64,000 bases of DNA from Caryophanales bacterium UBA4682 (lineage in GTDB: Bacteria > Bacillota_I > Bacilli_A > RFN20 > CAG-288). Every line of letters starts with the position of its first letter. Position 1 is the first letter of the stretch. A model generated the notes under the pieces. The model searched no databases, had not been told where the DNA came from, and saw only the letters and a program-made list of their open reading frames with translations. Made by a program: the position numbers and the translations under genes. The stretch is taken from assembly GCA_002404995.1 (NCBI GenBank), contig DHKY01000002.1, forward strand, positions 40,166-104,165, written 5' to 3'. This document shows positions 17,380-28,187 of the stretch, piece after piece.

Positions 17380-18234
17380 TTACCGAGAATTGTCTTTTAA
17401 GGACAGGAAATCCCAGCGGACAATACCTTCAAGCTTGAAAAGTTTAATCAGTTCCAGCCTGTTTTCATCGGTGATCGTGTTGATAATCTTCCGTTCTCCG
17501 ATCAGGTTATAGATCTGTGCTGCTTTCTCGACCGTTTCAATCAATCCGAAAGCCTCATCCAAAGTCTTACCAGCACCATAGATACCATGTCCGGCCCAGA
17601 CAACAATCCGGAACTGTTTCCTCTTTTCCGCCGTTGCCTGTCCGATACTGTCGGTTCCGCAGAGCATCCATGGAAGAACACCGACGCCTTCCGGATAGAC
17701 AACAATGCATTCAGTTGACCTCTGCCAGAGAGTGTGCGAGAAGGACTTCTCGTCCAGCGGATGGACATAGGTCATGGCAAGAAGGTTCGTCGGATGACAA
17801 TGCCTGACTACACGGTTTTCAGGGTCTTTTTCAAGACGGACCCTATGAGACATCAGATGGGCAGGAAGCTCGGACGTGAATCGCCCTCCGTCCTTATATC
17901 CCCATAAGAGCTCTGCATTCTGCCCGTCTTCGGCAATTCGGATAATACCTAGATTCGTCTCCGGATCGCTCTCGACGTTTTTCAGGTATTTTCCCGTTCC
18001 GGTTACTAGGAAAATCTTTCCGGCAAGAGGTTTAGCATCAAGAGAAGAGCGGTTAACGCCTGCAAAAGGAATGACACGGATCACATGGTTGAGATCAAGG
18101 TATTCTTTGATTTCTTCTTCTTTGAGAAGATAGGAGACATTGCCTCCGTTGCGTTCATCCCAGCCAAGACGATACCTGTTGGAACAGGTCTTTTCGAATT
18201 CGACTAAAAACTTAGCAGTTAAAATATCTTTCAT
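17380..18234 (-). CDS. rhaD: Rhamnulose-1-phosphate aldolase
   Basis: 284 residues (E. coli RhaD 274). Class II aldolase that splits L-rhamnulose-1-phosphate into DHAP and L-lactaldehyde. Zinc/catalytic residues are visible: FTSELPAHL (Glu), RHCHPTNLLA (His-x-His) and WAGHGIYG (third His). ATG 18234 is chosen because it follows the rhaA stop by one base; the longer frame runs into rhaA. Last gene of the rhamnoside operon before a strong terminator. Confidence 0.93.
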   Translation of the reverse strand: MKDILTAKFLVEFEKTCSNRYRLGWDERNGGNVSYLLKEEEIKEYLDLNHVIRVIPFAGVNRSSLDAKPLAGKIFLVTGTGKYLKNVESDPETNLGIIRIAEDGQNAELLWGYKDGGRFTSELPAHLMSHRVRLEKDPENRVVRHCHPTNLLAMTYVHPLDEKSFSHTLWQRSTECIVVYPEGVGVLPWMLCGTDSIGQATAEKRKQFRIVVWAGHGIYGAGKTLDEAFGLIETVEKAAQIYNLIGERKIINTITDENRLELIKLFKLEGIVRWDFLSLKDNSR

Positions 18235-18235
18235 T

Positions 18236-19501
18236 TTATTTACGCTTTCCGAGGACTTCTTTTTCATACCGCATCGCTTCCGTATAGTAATCATCATCTA
18301 ATCCCTGACGAAGGAGATACTCTTCCCATAAAGCAGAGAAAGGAAGCCTCTTTGCTCTTTCCTGGAGGAACATCAGCTTCGTGAAATCAGCCTTGTCCTG
18401 TAGTTCCTTCCTCTCCTCATTCGGAAGAGAGGCTGCAAACAGAAGAGCTTTCTGCCTAGAACGTTGTCCGGTCACCCAGGCAACAATACGATTGATGGAG
18501 GCATCGAAATAATCCAATCCAATGATAACCCGGTCATCCGCATTGTTCCGGATGATTTCCTTAGCCACTTCCTTCAGTTCATCATCAAAAAGAACAACAT
18601 GATCCGAATCCCAACGGACTGGACGGGAAACGTGAAGAGCGACTTTGTCATGGAAGGCAAGAAGAGACGAAATCTTATCGGAGACATATTCAGTCGGGTG
18701 ATAGTGTCCCCTATCCCTTAAACAGGAGATGCCATTCCTTGCCGCATAGTTCTGATAGAATTCGTTGCTTCCGACCGTGAAGGATTCCAGACCGATACCA
18801 AAAGTCTTCGATTCCACAGCAGGAAGGACATATTTCTTGTCATATCCAGAAGCAAGAATCTCATCCAAGGATTTTTTCAGTCTCAATCGTGGAGAGAGAC
18901 GATTGGCAGGAACGTCCTTGTAACCATCCGGAATCCAGATATCCATCAAAGACTGAGTGCCAAATGCTTTTCCTAATTCCTGCGTAATCTTCAGACAGGC
19001 AATACCATGACGGACCCAGAACTCGCGGACCTCTTCTTCTGGAGAAGACAAAGTCAGGTTATCTTTGACCATCGGATGAGAAAAATAGGTCGGATTGAAA
19101 TCCAATCCCTGAAGTCCGATTCCCTTTCCGAAATCAATCCAAGGTTTGAAATACTCAATCGTGTACTGATCCCGGTCGACCTTTCCTTTATCTTTGCCAA
19201 GCAGAGCATAAGAGGCATGGAGATTAAGACGTTTCACACCAGGCCTAAGAGAGAAAGCTTCTTTGATGTCTTCCCTCAGTTCCTCAGGATTTCTTGCCCG
19301 TCCCGGGTAATTTCCCGTGGTCTGAATTCCACCAGCAAGAGAGTCAGAACCATCGAATCCTAAGACATCATCACCTTGCCAGCAATGCACCGAAACCGGG
19401 ATTTTAGAAACGCGTTCCATCGCCTTTTCCGTATCAATTCCGAATTCGGCATACTCCTTCTTCGCATCCAGATAATCTTTTTCAATCTGTTCTTTATTCA
19501 T
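18236..19501 (-). CDS. rhaA: L-rhamnose isomerase
   Basis: 421 residues, normal length. It converts L-rhamnose to L-rhamnulose and is metal dependent. The N-terminal SVHCWQGDDVLGFDG and the later metal-site regions (GLDFNPTYFSHPM, VALHVSRPVRWDSDHVV, VIIGLDYFDASINRI) follow the family. SD AAAGGAG precedes ATG 19501. It lies two bases after rhaB and one base before rhaD. Confidence 0.95.
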   Translation of the reverse strand: MNKEQIEKDYLDAKKEYAEFGIDTEKAMERVSKIPVSVHCWQGDDVLGFDGSDSLAGGIQTTGNYPGRARNPEELREDIKEAFSLRPGVKRLNLHASYALLGKDKGKVDRDQYTIEYFKPWIDFGKGIGLQGLDFNPTYFSHPMVKDNLTLSSPEEEVREFWVRHGIACLKITQELGKAFGTQSLMDIWIPDGYKDVPANRLSPRLRLKKSLDEILASGYDKKYVLPAVESKTFGIGLESFTVGSNEFYQNYAARNGISCLRDRGHYHPTEYVSDKISSLLAFHDKVALHVSRPVRWDSDHVVLFDDELKEVAKEIIRNNADDRVIIGLDYFDASINRIVAWVTGQRSRQKALLFAASLPNEERKELQDKADFTKLMFLQERAKRLPFSALWEEYLLRQGLDDDYYTEAMRYEKEVLGKRK

Positions 19502-19503
19502 TC

Positions 19504-20964
19504 TTATTCTCCTTTCCGAATAAGGTTAATAAACTTTTTGTATTTTTCATCCCAGATATGAACTTCTTGAGGATAATAGACAGAGCCGTCAATCGACTTA
19601 GAAATTGCCTGTCTTCCTTCCTCCCTGCTAGAGAAGACACCTAAGGCAATAAACTGGCAGATAGCATTTCCAAGGACCGTCGCCTCGCTAGCTCCGGTCA
19701 CCACCTTCCGTTTCGTGGCATTTGCAGTATATTGATTCAATACCGAAGCCCTGTTTCCGCCACCGACAACAATCAAGGAATCAATGTTTTCTCCGGTCAG
19801 TTGAACCAAGGATTCAATGATATGACGATAAGCAAGGGCCATCGAGGAATAAATCCTCTTCCTCATCTCTCCTGGGCTCTTTGGCTTTTCCTGTCCTGTT
19901 TTTTCAAGATAGGCATTTATCTTCCCAAGCCTGTCTCCGGGCGTCTCAAAGCAAGGATCGTCTACGTTCAGCAAGGAAGAGATATCCCCAGCCTGATGAA
20001 CCCTGTCAGCGATGGAAGATACTGGTATATCAATGCCTTGCTTGCGATAGTCGTTTCTTGTCTCATTGATGAGGAACCTTCCCATAGTATTTTTAAGGAA
20101 GCGGATTGTAGAGCCATATCCTATTTCATTTGTGAAGTTTGCTTTATATGTCTTATCGTTCCTCAAAGGATTCTTAAGCTCTGTTCCGAGCAAGGACCAA
20201 GTTCCAGATGACAAATAGGCAAAAGGCGCCACCCCATTCGTGCCTAATACTGCGCTTCCAGTATCATGAGTACAGACAGCCACTACCGGGATTTTCTTCT
20301 CCCTTCCCCTTGGCAGGAGCTCCTCTTTCCTATATCCATAAGTCTCACCGGGATAGATCATTTTTGGAAAGATGCGTTCTGGAACCCGAAGCAATGAAAG
20401 AAGATTAGAATCAATCTTCTTTTCCTTGCGGTTATACAAGGCAGTTGTAGAAGCATTTGTCTCTTCCCTTCTTTTCTCCCCTGTAAGGAAATAAGCAATC
20501 AGATCAGGAATCAATAGAAGCGAGGAAACAGAATCAAAATCGATTCCCGATTCATACAGCTGGTAGATAGTGTTGAAATGCCTGTTCTGGATACCTGTGA
20601 TAGAGTAGATTTCAGAATAGGAAATTTTCGAAAGAAAGTCTTTCTGGCGTTGAATCGTGCTCCCATCCCGGTAACAAGTAGGATCAGAGAGAAGTCTTCC
20701 GTCCTTCCCAATCAATCCGAAATCAACGCCCCAAGTATCAATGCCGATAGAAGAAATATCATCATCGGTCAAAAGGGCAGTCTTGATTCCGTCCACGACT
20801 TCATTGAAAAGATAGTAAAAATCCCAACAGAGCGTTCCTTGCTCATTCCGATATGTCCGGTTAGGAAAACGATGAACTTCCTTGTAAGACAGCTTCCCTT
20901 GCTCTTCGCTGACTACCATAACCCGGCCTGAAGTTGCGCCGAGATCAATAGAAATAACTTTCAT
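19504..20964 (-). CDS. rhaB: Rhamnulokinase
   Basis: 486 residues of the FGGY kinase family. It phosphorylates L-rhamnulose. Visible motifs: N-terminal SIDLGATSGRVMVV, SIGIDTWGVDFGLIG, the ATP-site HDTGSAV near residue 240, and VGGGN with ASEATVLGNAICQ near the C-terminus. First of the tightly spaced rhaB-rhaA-rhaD set, separated from the alpha-rhamnosidase gene by 71 bases. SD AGAGGCAAG before the ATG. Confidence 0.94.
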   Translation of the reverse strand: MKVISIDLGATSGRVMVVSEEQGKLSYKEVHRFPNRTYRNEQGTLCWDFYYLFNEVVDGIKTALLTDDDISSIGIDTWGVDFGLIGKDGRLLSDPTCYRDGSTIQRQKDFLSKISYSEIYSITGIQNRHFNTIYQLYESGIDFDSVSSLLLIPDLIAYFLTGEKRREETNASTTALYNRKEKKIDSNLLSLLRVPERIFPKMIYPGETYGYRKEELLPRGREKKIPVVAVCTHDTGSAVLGTNGVAPFAYLSSGTWSLLGTELKNPLRNDKTYKANFTNEIGYGSTIRFLKNTMGRFLINETRNDYRKQGIDIPVSSIADRVHQAGDISSLLNVDDPCFETPGDRLGKINAYLEKTGQEKPKSPGEMRKRIYSSMALAYRHIIESLVQLTGENIDSLIVVGGGNRASVLNQYTANATKRKVVTGASEATVLGNAICQFIALGVFSSREEGRQAISKSIDGSVYYPQEVHIWDEKYKKFINLIRKGE

Positions 20965-21035
20965 TGTCTTGCCTCTGTATTAGAAAGCAATAGAATCGGA
21001 TTTCTTAGTCAAACACAGATTGAAATCTGTTCTGG

Positions 21036-23591
21036 TCATATCTCCAACGAATAGCTTCCAGGACCTACTTCTTCCTTTCTGCCATCGATGAGAATATCCG
21101 CTTTGGTATTGCTCGGAATCTCAAACGTATAGATGATTTTGTTTCCTTCTTTCTTCCAGGAAGAGGAGACCTTTCCATAGATGCTGTCATAGCTAGCAGA
21201 TGCAAAGTCAATTCCAGGTCCGACAATCGGATGAATCAAGAAACGATTTTCACCATCGATTTGGATTCCGCACCTTCCCTTAAACAACCATTCCACCCTA
21301 GCACCCTTGGAATAATGGTTCAAAGAAGCAATGCCTTTATCAGATTGTGTTCCTTCCCATCCTTCCCAAATGGTCGTGGTATCATTCTTGGCCCTGAACA
21401 GCCATCCCGGCCTTTCTTCATTGAGAAGGAGCTTATAGCAGGCAGGGACATCATACTTTGAAAGAACATCGAGGATAAACGGAGTCGAAAGGAAGCCAGT
21501 TCCAAGCCGGAAGCGATAGTTTTCAAGCGCTTTGATCAGACGTTCTTTCGCGAACGCAGTATCCTGTTCATTCAGAAGATGGAAATAAAGAGGACGGACT
21601 AGATTAGCCTGTCGATCCGTATCCAGCGGATAGGCCTTCGTGTGACGCAAGGCCTGATAGGAAAGCTTGACCTTTTCGGAGATATCCTTGTATCTCTTAG
21701 CTAAGTCATCCTCTTTGAAAAGAGCCGCAATCTCGCTCCTGATGGAAAGCCTTGCGGAAGTATACGCCGTCGAGACTTCCGGATGCGGAGAAGCAAAGTC
21801 CGTCCATTTGAAACTGCAGACATCCTTCGGCTCGGCCCATTCACCATACGACTGTCCACGGCCGACTGCCCATCTTCTCCTCTTAGGAGAGAGATGAAGC
21901 GGCTTCTGGTAAATACCACCCCACTTGCCGATTCTCTTAATCCTGAACTTAGCATACTTTTTCCTCTGTGGATAGAATTCTTTCAGGATACGTTCATCTC
22001 CATACCTTTTGTAGAACCGATAAGGGATCAGGATTCCGGCATCTGCCCATCCTACCGATCCATTCATCGGGAACATGAACCAATCTTCATTTGAGAAAGG
22101 AACAATCTGACCGAGTTTTCCGCTCTTTCTTTGCTCATCAAAAAGGTCATGCAGATGCTTTCTTGCAAAAGGAGCATAATCGGTAAGATAACAGGCTGTA
22201 TTGAAGAAAACCTGGCTATCGCCAGTCCATCCCCTGCGTTCACGGGTCGGGCAGTCTGTTGGTACATCAATCGTATTTCCTCTCCTTGAACGGATGGTGT
22301 TATGGAAGAAAGTATTGACAAGTTCATTCGAGCAATGGAACTCTCCAACCTTGGGACAGGCAGAATAGAGGGCAATTGCTTGAATGTTTTCTGCTTCTGG
22401 AAGCACGTCCCCCGAAATAGAGGCATAACGGAATCCACCAAAGAAATAAGCAGAATGATAGTGATTCATACCATCTTTCAAAACCAGATGGATTTCATGT
22501 AAAGGTGTCGGCTTTCCTTTGTAACTGCACTGGATATTCTTAAGAGTAAGTTCTCCGTCTTCTCCTACATACTCTCCAAGGACAATATCAACCTTCTGTC
22601 CTTTTTTTCCAACGATAGTCAAATCAAGATAGCCGGCAATGTTCTGGTGGAACATGCAGAGCCTTTTTCCTTTGGGAGTTGTTGTTACCTTCCTAGGGGA
22701 GAAGTACTCCCTCTCCTTTACCGGATAATTATTGCTGAAAGCAAAGGGTGCATCCTTGCACTTGGCGATCTTGGCCTTTCCTTTTAAGCTCGGCTGTTTA
22801 TTGAAATCATAGACTTCTCCATTCCGGAGATCCGCAAAGGAAAGAGGTCCGTCATTCGACCACTTTTCCGTTCCATCGCTTTTCACCCTTGTCTTGGTGC
22901 CATCGGCGAACTCGACCTCGAGCTGATAATAAAGCTTGGTCTCTTTTCCGTAAGTGTTCCTTCTTCCTTTCGCACCATTATGGCCTCGATACCAGCCAGA
23001 GGCTAACTCTGCCGAAAGGATATTCTTTCCTTGCTTAAGCAAAGAAGTCACATCCATAGCCTGAACCTGAAGGCGGTGATGATAATCGGTCGATCCTGGT
23101 GCCAAGACAAAGTCTCCGGCTTTCTTCCCATTGAGGAAAATACGATAGAGTCCGTAACTTGTCGCATAAAGCCGGGCACTCTTTACTACCTTCAGTTCGA
23201 ATTCCTTCTGGAAATAATCAACAGGGTAATCGACTCCTTTCTTCGGATGGTAATCCCCTGTAATAAAGGAAGCCGAATAATCTTCTTTCTTTAACAATCC
23301 CCTCTCAAAGAAATGTTCTTCTCCATACCCTTCTGTTTCACCTTTCTCATCATAGATAGCAATACGGAACATAATTCTTTCCCGGCTATGAAGCCGGAAG
23401 GGAAAATCATAATGCATGGAAGAAGAAAGAATCTTCCCAGAGTCATAAGTCCCGGACTGAGAGGAAACAGCCTGAATGCAAAATCCGGTCTGTTTTTCTC
23501 CTCCCAAGTCTTTCCACCTGATCCGCGGATGAGAGATTGATAACCCTATTGGATTCTCTAGATATTCGGTTTTGATTTCAATAGCTTTCAT
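21036..23591 (-). CDS. Alpha-L-rhamnosidase, GH78
   Basis: 851 residues. The N-terminal carbohydrate-binding/beta domains include LYATSYGLYRIFLNGKKAGD and LAPGSTDYHHRLQ. The (alpha/alpha)6 catalytic domain carries DVPTDCPTRER-(AGG=Met)-GWTGD near residue 415 and IWEGWEG near residue 725, and a beta domain closes the protein. No signal peptide, so the enzyme is cytoplasmic and acts on imported rhamnosides. ATG 23591 is chosen: the GTG six bases upstream overlaps the AGGAG SD. It follows the transporter gene by 8 bases. Confidence 0.93.
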   Translation of the reverse strand: MKAIEIKTEYLENPIGLSISHPRIRWKDLGGEKQTGFCIQAVSSQSGTYDSGKILSSSMHYDFPFRLHSRERIMFRIAIYDEKGETEGYGEEHFFERGLLKKEDYSASFITGDYHPKKGVDYPVDYFQKEFELKVVKSARLYATSYGLYRIFLNGKKAGDFVLAPGSTDYHHRLQVQAMDVTSLLKQGKNILSAELASGWYRGHNGAKGRRNTYGKETKLYYQLEVEFADGTKTRVKSDGTEKWSNDGPLSFADLRNGEVYDFNKQPSLKGKAKIAKCKDAPFAFSNNYPVKEREYFSPRKVTTTPKGKRLCMFHQNIAGYLDLTIVGKKGQKVDIVLGEYVGEDGELTLKNIQCSYKGKPTPLHEIHLVLKDGMNHYHSAYFFGGFRYASISGDVLPEAENIQAIALYSACPKVGEFHCSNELVNTFFHNTIRSRRGNTIDVPTDCPTRERRGWTGDSQVFFNTACYLTDYAPFARKHLHDLFDEQRKSGKLGQIVPFSNEDWFMFPMNGSVGWADAGILIPYRFYKRYGDERILKEFYPQRKKYAKFRIKRIGKWGGIYQKPLHLSPKRRRWAVGRGQSYGEWAEPKDVCSFKWTDFASPHPEVSTAYTSARLSIRSEIAALFKEDDLAKRYKDISEKVKLSYQALRHTKAYPLDTDRQANLVRPLYFHLLNEQDTAFAKERLIKALENYRFRLGTGFLSTPFILDVLSKYDVPACYKLLLNEERPGWLFRAKNDTTTIWEGWEGTQSDKGIASLNHYSKGARVEWLFKGRCGIQIDGENRFLIHPIVGPGIDFASASYDSIYGKVSSSWKKEGNKIIYTFEIPSNTKADILIDGRKEEVGPGSYSLEI

Positions 23592-23599
23592 TTTCACTC

Positions 23600-25564
23600 C
23601 TAGTCTGCAAGATGGAAGGCTGCCTTCCTCTTTTCACGATGGATTCTTGCTTTTTCCTGTTCTTCCTTCCAGGAAGCCTCTTCTTTCTCAGCCTTTTCTT
23701 TCTGTTTCTGAAGATAGGCCTGTTTCTCTTCCTCGCCCATCTTATTGAGTCTAGCTTCTTTCTTCCTCTTCGCTTTCGCTTCTTTATCTGCAAGTTTCTT
23801 ATCCGAAGCTTCTTTCTTCAGTCTTGCTTTTTCCTTCTTCTGGGCTTTCTGGTCCAAGTGTTTCTGCTTCTCGGTTTCGAAATCCATTCCTTTCTTCTGG
23901 CATTTGGCTTCAAGATTCTTAAGGAAATTCTCTTCAAACTCAGCTTCGAATTTTTCGTTTTCCTCTTTTGCTAACACTTCCGGATCGACGTAGACACCGC
24001 CATTTGCTTCAACACCTGCTTTCTCAAATTCCTTAATCTGAAGCTGTTTTTTCTGGATTCGTTTCTCAACCGTGATAAAGGCAATAAGAAGAGCACAGAT
24101 AAGACCAGTGATAGCTTCTAATCCGACAAAGAAGAACGTAATCGTATTCTTGACCGATTCCGGTTGGTTGAAAATCAAACTACCACTTGCCGATTCAGCA
24201 GCAAACGTATATTTCTGAACAGACATTCCTTCATAAACACCAGCTGTCTGATAGCCTTTCAGAACAGCTTCCGTCGTACCCTTAATCTGAACAGGAGCAA
24301 GATAACCTGCCTTGGAAATGCCGAAATTGAAGATACCCTGGGCAATACCTAAAGAAGCTGTGGTGATGACCGAATAGAAAGAGGTAGCAAAGCCATCGAC
24401 ACGGAATCCGTTCTTCCACTCCTCATGATCAAGGATATCAGCAAAGAGAGCCATAAAGATATAAGAGCTTGGAAGACCGCCGATGTTCTTGATGAACTGA
24501 CCAACCAAGACCCTATACCTGTTCCGAGGGAACATCCAGCAGATAAAGGAACCTAAGGCAAAAATCAAGAAACCGACAACAGTGACATTCTTCTTGCCGA
24601 ATTTCCGGGCCAAAGGCCAGACAGCAAAGATACCGATACCCCTAGGAAGACCGCCCAAGACCGATAAGAGAGTCTGAGTCCTGCCATCTTGGTAGGTGCC
24701 TAAGACATAGTTGCAGTAATAGACAAGAGACTGATTCTTCAACTGGGTAGCGATAAAAGAGACACAAGTGTAAATCAAAAGTAAGACCCTGTACCGATCG
24801 GTCAAAACTGCACGCCTTTGAGCAACAAAAGGAACCTTTTTTGTGTTATCCGAAGAACGTTGTTTTTCTTCCGTAATACGTTCCTTGGTAAAGTAATATT
24901 CAAGAAGAGTGAGAGGAAGAGCCAATGCTGAGACAACGCCCCTAACCAACAGCCAACGGGAAGGCTCAGCGGCTGCCCAAGGCCTGATGAGCCTTGGGAA
25001 GACAAGGGCAACAATGATTCCAGTTGCCATAATTGTCGAAATCTGGGTAAAGACAGAAAGGCTGCCACGTTCGATTGTATTACGGGTAGAAAGAGGAACC
25101 ATCCTGGAATGAGCCCTATTGTAAATCGTATAGGCAAAACTATAGAAAAGGTTGTAGCTAAGCCTGACCCAGACGATTTTTCCTGTTTCATTGCTTGGCG
25201 AAACAAATAGAAGGAAACCGAAAATCGGGACAAGGAAGGAAGAAAGAAGTATCCAAGGGCGTGCTTTTCCTTGTTTTGTCTTTGTCCGGTCAATCCTCCA
25301 TCCCATGAAGACATTGGTCAAGGCATCGATAATCTTGGAAATGATAGGGAAGAGCCTGAGGAAGAGACCTCCCCAGACCGTCGTCAAGCCAAGGACATCG
25401 GTATAATAAACATTAAGATAGGTCCCAAGAACACCATTGAGAAGTAAGGCTCCCCTAGGCCCTAATAGATAGCCAAGCCACTTTTCTTTTTCCTGGACAT
25501 GGTTCGAGTGAATACGGGATGAGAACCTTTTTCCCGACAACGCTTTCGTTTCTGTTTTTTCCAT
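23600..25564 (-). CDS. GPH-family glycoside transporter with charged coiled-coil C-terminal tail
   Basis: 654 residues against about 450 for MelB-type transporters. Twelve predicted helices fill about residues 30-490, with the GPH features of the N-terminal half ([32 protein letters not shown]). From about residue 510 a tail of some 150 residues is almost wholly Lys/Glu/Ala, predicted coiled coil. ATG 25564 is chosen because of SD AGAGGAAA; the longer frame overlaps the GH3 gene. Genomic position between GH3 and GH78 points to uptake of rhamnose-containing glycosides. The tail is the second coiled-coil extension on a sugar transporter in this window (see mglC). Confidence 0.9.
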   Translation of the reverse strand: MEKTETKALSGKRFSSRIHSNHVQEKEKWLGYLLGPRGALLLNGVLGTYLNVYYTDVLGLTTVWGGLFLRLFPIISKIIDALTNVFMGWRIDRTKTKQGKARPWILLSSFLVPIFGFLLFVSPSNETGKIVWVRLSYNLFYSFAYTIYNRAHSRMVPLSTRNTIERGSLSVFTQISTIMATGIIVALVFPRLIRPWAAAEPSRWLLVRGVVSALALPLTLLEYYFTKERITEEKQRSSDNTKKVPFVAQRRAVLTDRYRVLLLIYTCVSFIATQLKNQSLVYYCNYVLGTYQDGRTQTLLSVLGGLPRGIGIFAVWPLARKFGKKNVTVVGFLIFALGSFICWMFPRNRYRVLVGQFIKNIGGLPSSYIFMALFADILDHEEWKNGFRVDGFATSFYSVITTASLGIAQGIFNFGISKAGYLAPVQIKGTTEAVLKGYQTAGVYEGMSVQKYTFAAESASGSLIFNQPESVKNTITFFFVGLEAITGLICALLIAFITVEKRIQKKQLQIKEFEKAGVEANGGVYVDPEVLAKEENEKFEAEFEENFLKNLEAKCQKKGMDFETEKQKHLDQKAQKKEKARLKKEASDKKLADKEAKAKRKKEARLNKMGEEEKQAYLQKQKEKAEKEEASWKEEQEKARIHREKRKAAFHLAD

Positions 25565-25580
25565 ATTTGATTTCCTCTTG

Positions 25581-27998
25581 TTATTTCTCCGACCCATCCG
25601 GATACGGATAAGGTTTTTCCTTTTTCAGGAAATAGTGAATTCCTTTGAAGATGTGTCCTTGACTCCTATACAGCCTTCCGTACCTGTTATGTTCCTGCCT
25701 TATTCCGCCGGATGACATACACAGAGAACGGAGGGAGCTGTTCTTCCTGATATGATAGATGCAATAGCCATCCCTAAGTCCTAACTGATTTTTCTTTCTC
25801 ATCGACTTTTTTATTTTGCTCCTTGGAACACTCAACCTGAAGAAGCGCCTGATTCGTCCCATGAAGCCATGGAATTCATCGATTCTGGTGTCGATGGTGA
25901 GCTTGTCTTTCTTTGTATATTTCTTTACAGGAGGTATCTTTCTTCCAAGAATATATTCAAACTCATCGTTACTTATCGACTTGACATCTCTTTTCATTAG
26001 GGATGGGGTTGTTAAAGGGGAATCAACCTTTTCTCCTTCTATGCTAACTGATTCCTTAATCCGGATATCCATCGATGATCTTCCGATTTCAATCTGGTAT
26101 TCTCCACCTTCAAGGACAAACTTATGCAGAGAGGACTCATAATACTTCCTCCTCTCTGAATCAATTTTCCTCCTAAGGACTTCTTCCTCTCCCGGCTGAA
26201 GAAGCTTTGTCTTCTGGTAAGCCTTCAGTTCCCGCAACGGACGATAAGTACAGCTATCTTTCTTGGAAAGATAAGCCTGGCAGACATCCTTGCCTGGATA
26301 GTTGCCTATGTTCTTCGCTTTGACAATGACAGATAGACTTCCATCCTCTTCCTTCGAAACTTTCAGATCAGAATAAGCAAAGGAGGAATAGCTCAATCCA
26401 TAGCCGAAAGGATAACGCCTCTCCTCAGGATGAGAAAGATAATAACGATAGCCAACAAAGATTCCTTCCTTATATAATTCCTGACGAGAATTCGAATATC
26501 CGTCAATAAAAGGTATAGATTGCCTGCTCTTAGGCCAAGTCTGGGCTAAGCGGCCACTCGGATTTGCTTTACCAAACAGAAGCTGATAGGTGGCTTCTCC
26601 TCCCCTTTCTCCAGGAAGGAACCTATCCAATACGCTTTTGATTCTATTGTCTTCAATCCTTTCCACTGGGCTGCCTGCATAAAGAACAATATTGAGTTCT
26701 TTGCCTTGGGCGAGCAGTTCTTTGACAAGTTCCCTTTCACAGTCTTTCCTCTTCCTGTCCGAACGGTCATGTCCTTCCCTTTCGGAAATCTCATCCAATC
26801 CAAGGAACAAAAGAACAGAATCATAGGATTTAGCAAGAGCTAAGGCTTTTGTCTTCAGTTCTTCGTTCTTCTTCGGGAAAATACAGGAGAATCCCTGAGC
26901 ATATTCATAAGAAACCGCATGGGCATCAAAAGCCTGTTTCGGAGAAACCATCTGAATCGGATTCAGAAGAGAAGAACCACTTCCCTGATATCTCCTCTTC
27001 TCGAAGAATTCACCAATCACACAGTATTTCTTATTATGATCCAAAGGAAGAGCATGATCCTCGTTCTTTAGTAGGACAGCTCCCTCTAAAGCAACCGAAA
27101 GAGAAGCAAGAGCATGTCCGTCTTTATCAAGCTCCTTTATAGGCTCCGTATCCTGATACTTACGAACCAGTTTCTCCCTCCGGCCATAGGAAACATCAAT
27201 AGCTTTCCTTAGCTCTGGATCTTTTTCAGCATTTTCAATCAGCCTGTTCCGGTTGGCAGTATAGTCACCCGGCCTATCCAAATCCGTTCCTGCCTTAAGA
27301 GACTCGATTCGATTATGGTTGGCACCCCAGTCTGTCCTGACGACCCCCTCATATCCCCAGTCGTTTCTTAGCACATCCGTAAGCAGATATTTATTCTCGG
27401 CAAGGAAAGTACCATTCACGGCATTATAGGAGCACCTGATAGTCGCAGGCTTGGCTTCCTTGACCGGAATCTCGAAGTTCCGAAGATAAAGCTCATGGAG
27501 TGCACGTTCATCAACAATCGAATCCGACCTGAAACGATAGTTCTCTTCATTATTGCAGACAAAGTGCTTCAAGGAAGTTCCGACGCCTAAGTCCTGCGCT
27601 CCCTTGATCCAAGAAGAAGCCGTCTTGCCAGAAAGAATCGGATCTTCGCTGATATACTCGAAGTTCCGTCCGCAGAGCGGATTTTTCTGAAGACAGGCCG
27701 CTGGACCCAGAATAACGTTGACTTTATAATACCGACATTCCTCCGCCAGAACCTTTCCTTCCAGATAGGCGAGTTCCGGATTGAACGTATTGCCCAGACA
27801 GCTTCCGGTAGGGAAAGCAGTCGAGGGCTCTGCTCCGCTAAGTCCAGTAGTCTGGCTCGATGCCGATGCTTTTCTCAGTCCATGAGGCCCATCTGTGATT
27901 CCTAAGGCCTTGAGTCCTTTCTGAGGAATTGCATGGCTCATCCAGCTTTTGGACCCTCCTAGAAGACTTGTCTTCTCTAATAATTCTGATTTATCCAT
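25581..27998 (-). CDS. Beta-glucosidase-type GH3 glycoside hydrolase
   Basis: 805 residues, no signal peptide. N-terminal GH3 barrel: [21 protein letters not shown], and the nucleophile region [13 protein letters not shown] near residue 225. C-terminal GH3 sandwich: [27 protein letters not shown] fibronectin-like domain follows ([21 protein letters not shown]). It probably removes beta-linked glucose or xylose from imported rhamnosides before or after GH78. First gene of the operon, with SD AAAGGAG and its own promoter. The GH3 catalytic acid cannot be fixed from sequence alone. Confidence 0.92.
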   Translation of the reverse strand: MDKSELLEKTSLLGGSKSWMSHAIPQKGLKALGITDGPHGLRKASASSQTTGLSGAEPSTAFPTGSCLGNTFNPELAYLEGKVLAEECRYYKVNVILGPAACLQKNPLCGRNFEYISEDPILSGKTASSWIKGAQDLGVGTSLKHFVCNNEENYRFRSDSIVDERALHELYLRNFEIPVKEAKPATIRCSYNAVNGTFLAENKYLLTDVLRNDWGYEGVVRTDWGANHNRIESLKAGTDLDRPGDYTANRNRLIENAEKDPELRKAIDVSYGRREKLVRKYQDTEPIKELDKDGHALASLSVALEGAVLLKNEDHALPLDHNKKYCVIGEFFEKRRYQGSGSSLLNPIQMVSPKQAFDAHAVSYEYAQGFSCIFPKKNEELKTKALALAKSYDSVLLFLGLDEISEREGHDRSDRKRKDCERELVKELLAQGKELNIVLYAGSPVERIEDNRIKSVLDRFLPGERGGEATYQLLFGKANPSGRLAQTWPKSRQSIPFIDGYSNSRQELYKEGIFVGYRYYLSHPEERRYPFGYGLSYSSFAYSDLKVSKEEDGSLSVIVKAKNIGNYPGKDVCQAYLSKKDSCTYRPLRELKAYQKTKLLQPGEEEVLRRKIDSERRKYYESSLHKFVLEGGEYQIEIGRSSMDIRIKESVSIEGEKVDSPLTTPSLMKRDVKSISNDEFEYILGRKIPPVKKYTKKDKLTIDTRIDEFHGFMGRIRRFFRLSVPRSKIKKSMRKKNQLGLRDGYCIYHIRKNSSLRSLCMSSGGIRQEHNRYGRLYRSQGHIFKGIHYFLKKEKPYPYPDGSEK

Positions 27999-28017
27999 AC
28001 TCGTCTCCTTTTGAATA

Positions 28018-28045
28018 ATTATAGGGTCAATGGAAGCGCTTTTCT
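28018..28045 (-). promoter_or_regulatory. GH3 operon promoter with overlapping cre-like site
   Basis: Minus-strand -10 TATAAT (complement of 28018-28023) with no good -35. TGGAAGCGCTTTTC at 28031-28044 resembles a cre with one extra base and sits between the -35 and -10 positions, suggesting CcpA control plus activation by the AraC protein encoded upstream. Confidence 0.5.
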
Positions 28046-28110
28046 TGTGATTCTATTTTATTAGTTGTACTTTTGTTTTGTATTTTTTCTGTTTTTCTTC
28101 TTGTTCATCA

Positions 28111-28139
28111 AAAAGAGCCGGTTTTTTCATACCGGCTCT
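28111..28139 (-). terminator. Intrinsic terminator of the AraC-family gene
   Basis: Nine-bp stem AGAGCCGGT (28114-28122) / ACCGGCTCT (28131-28139), followed on the minus strand by TTTTTG. Confidence 0.85.
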
Positions 28140-28187
28140 ATAGAGTCAGAAGTTCTGCTGTTTTTCTTCTGTTCACCCAATCCTATC

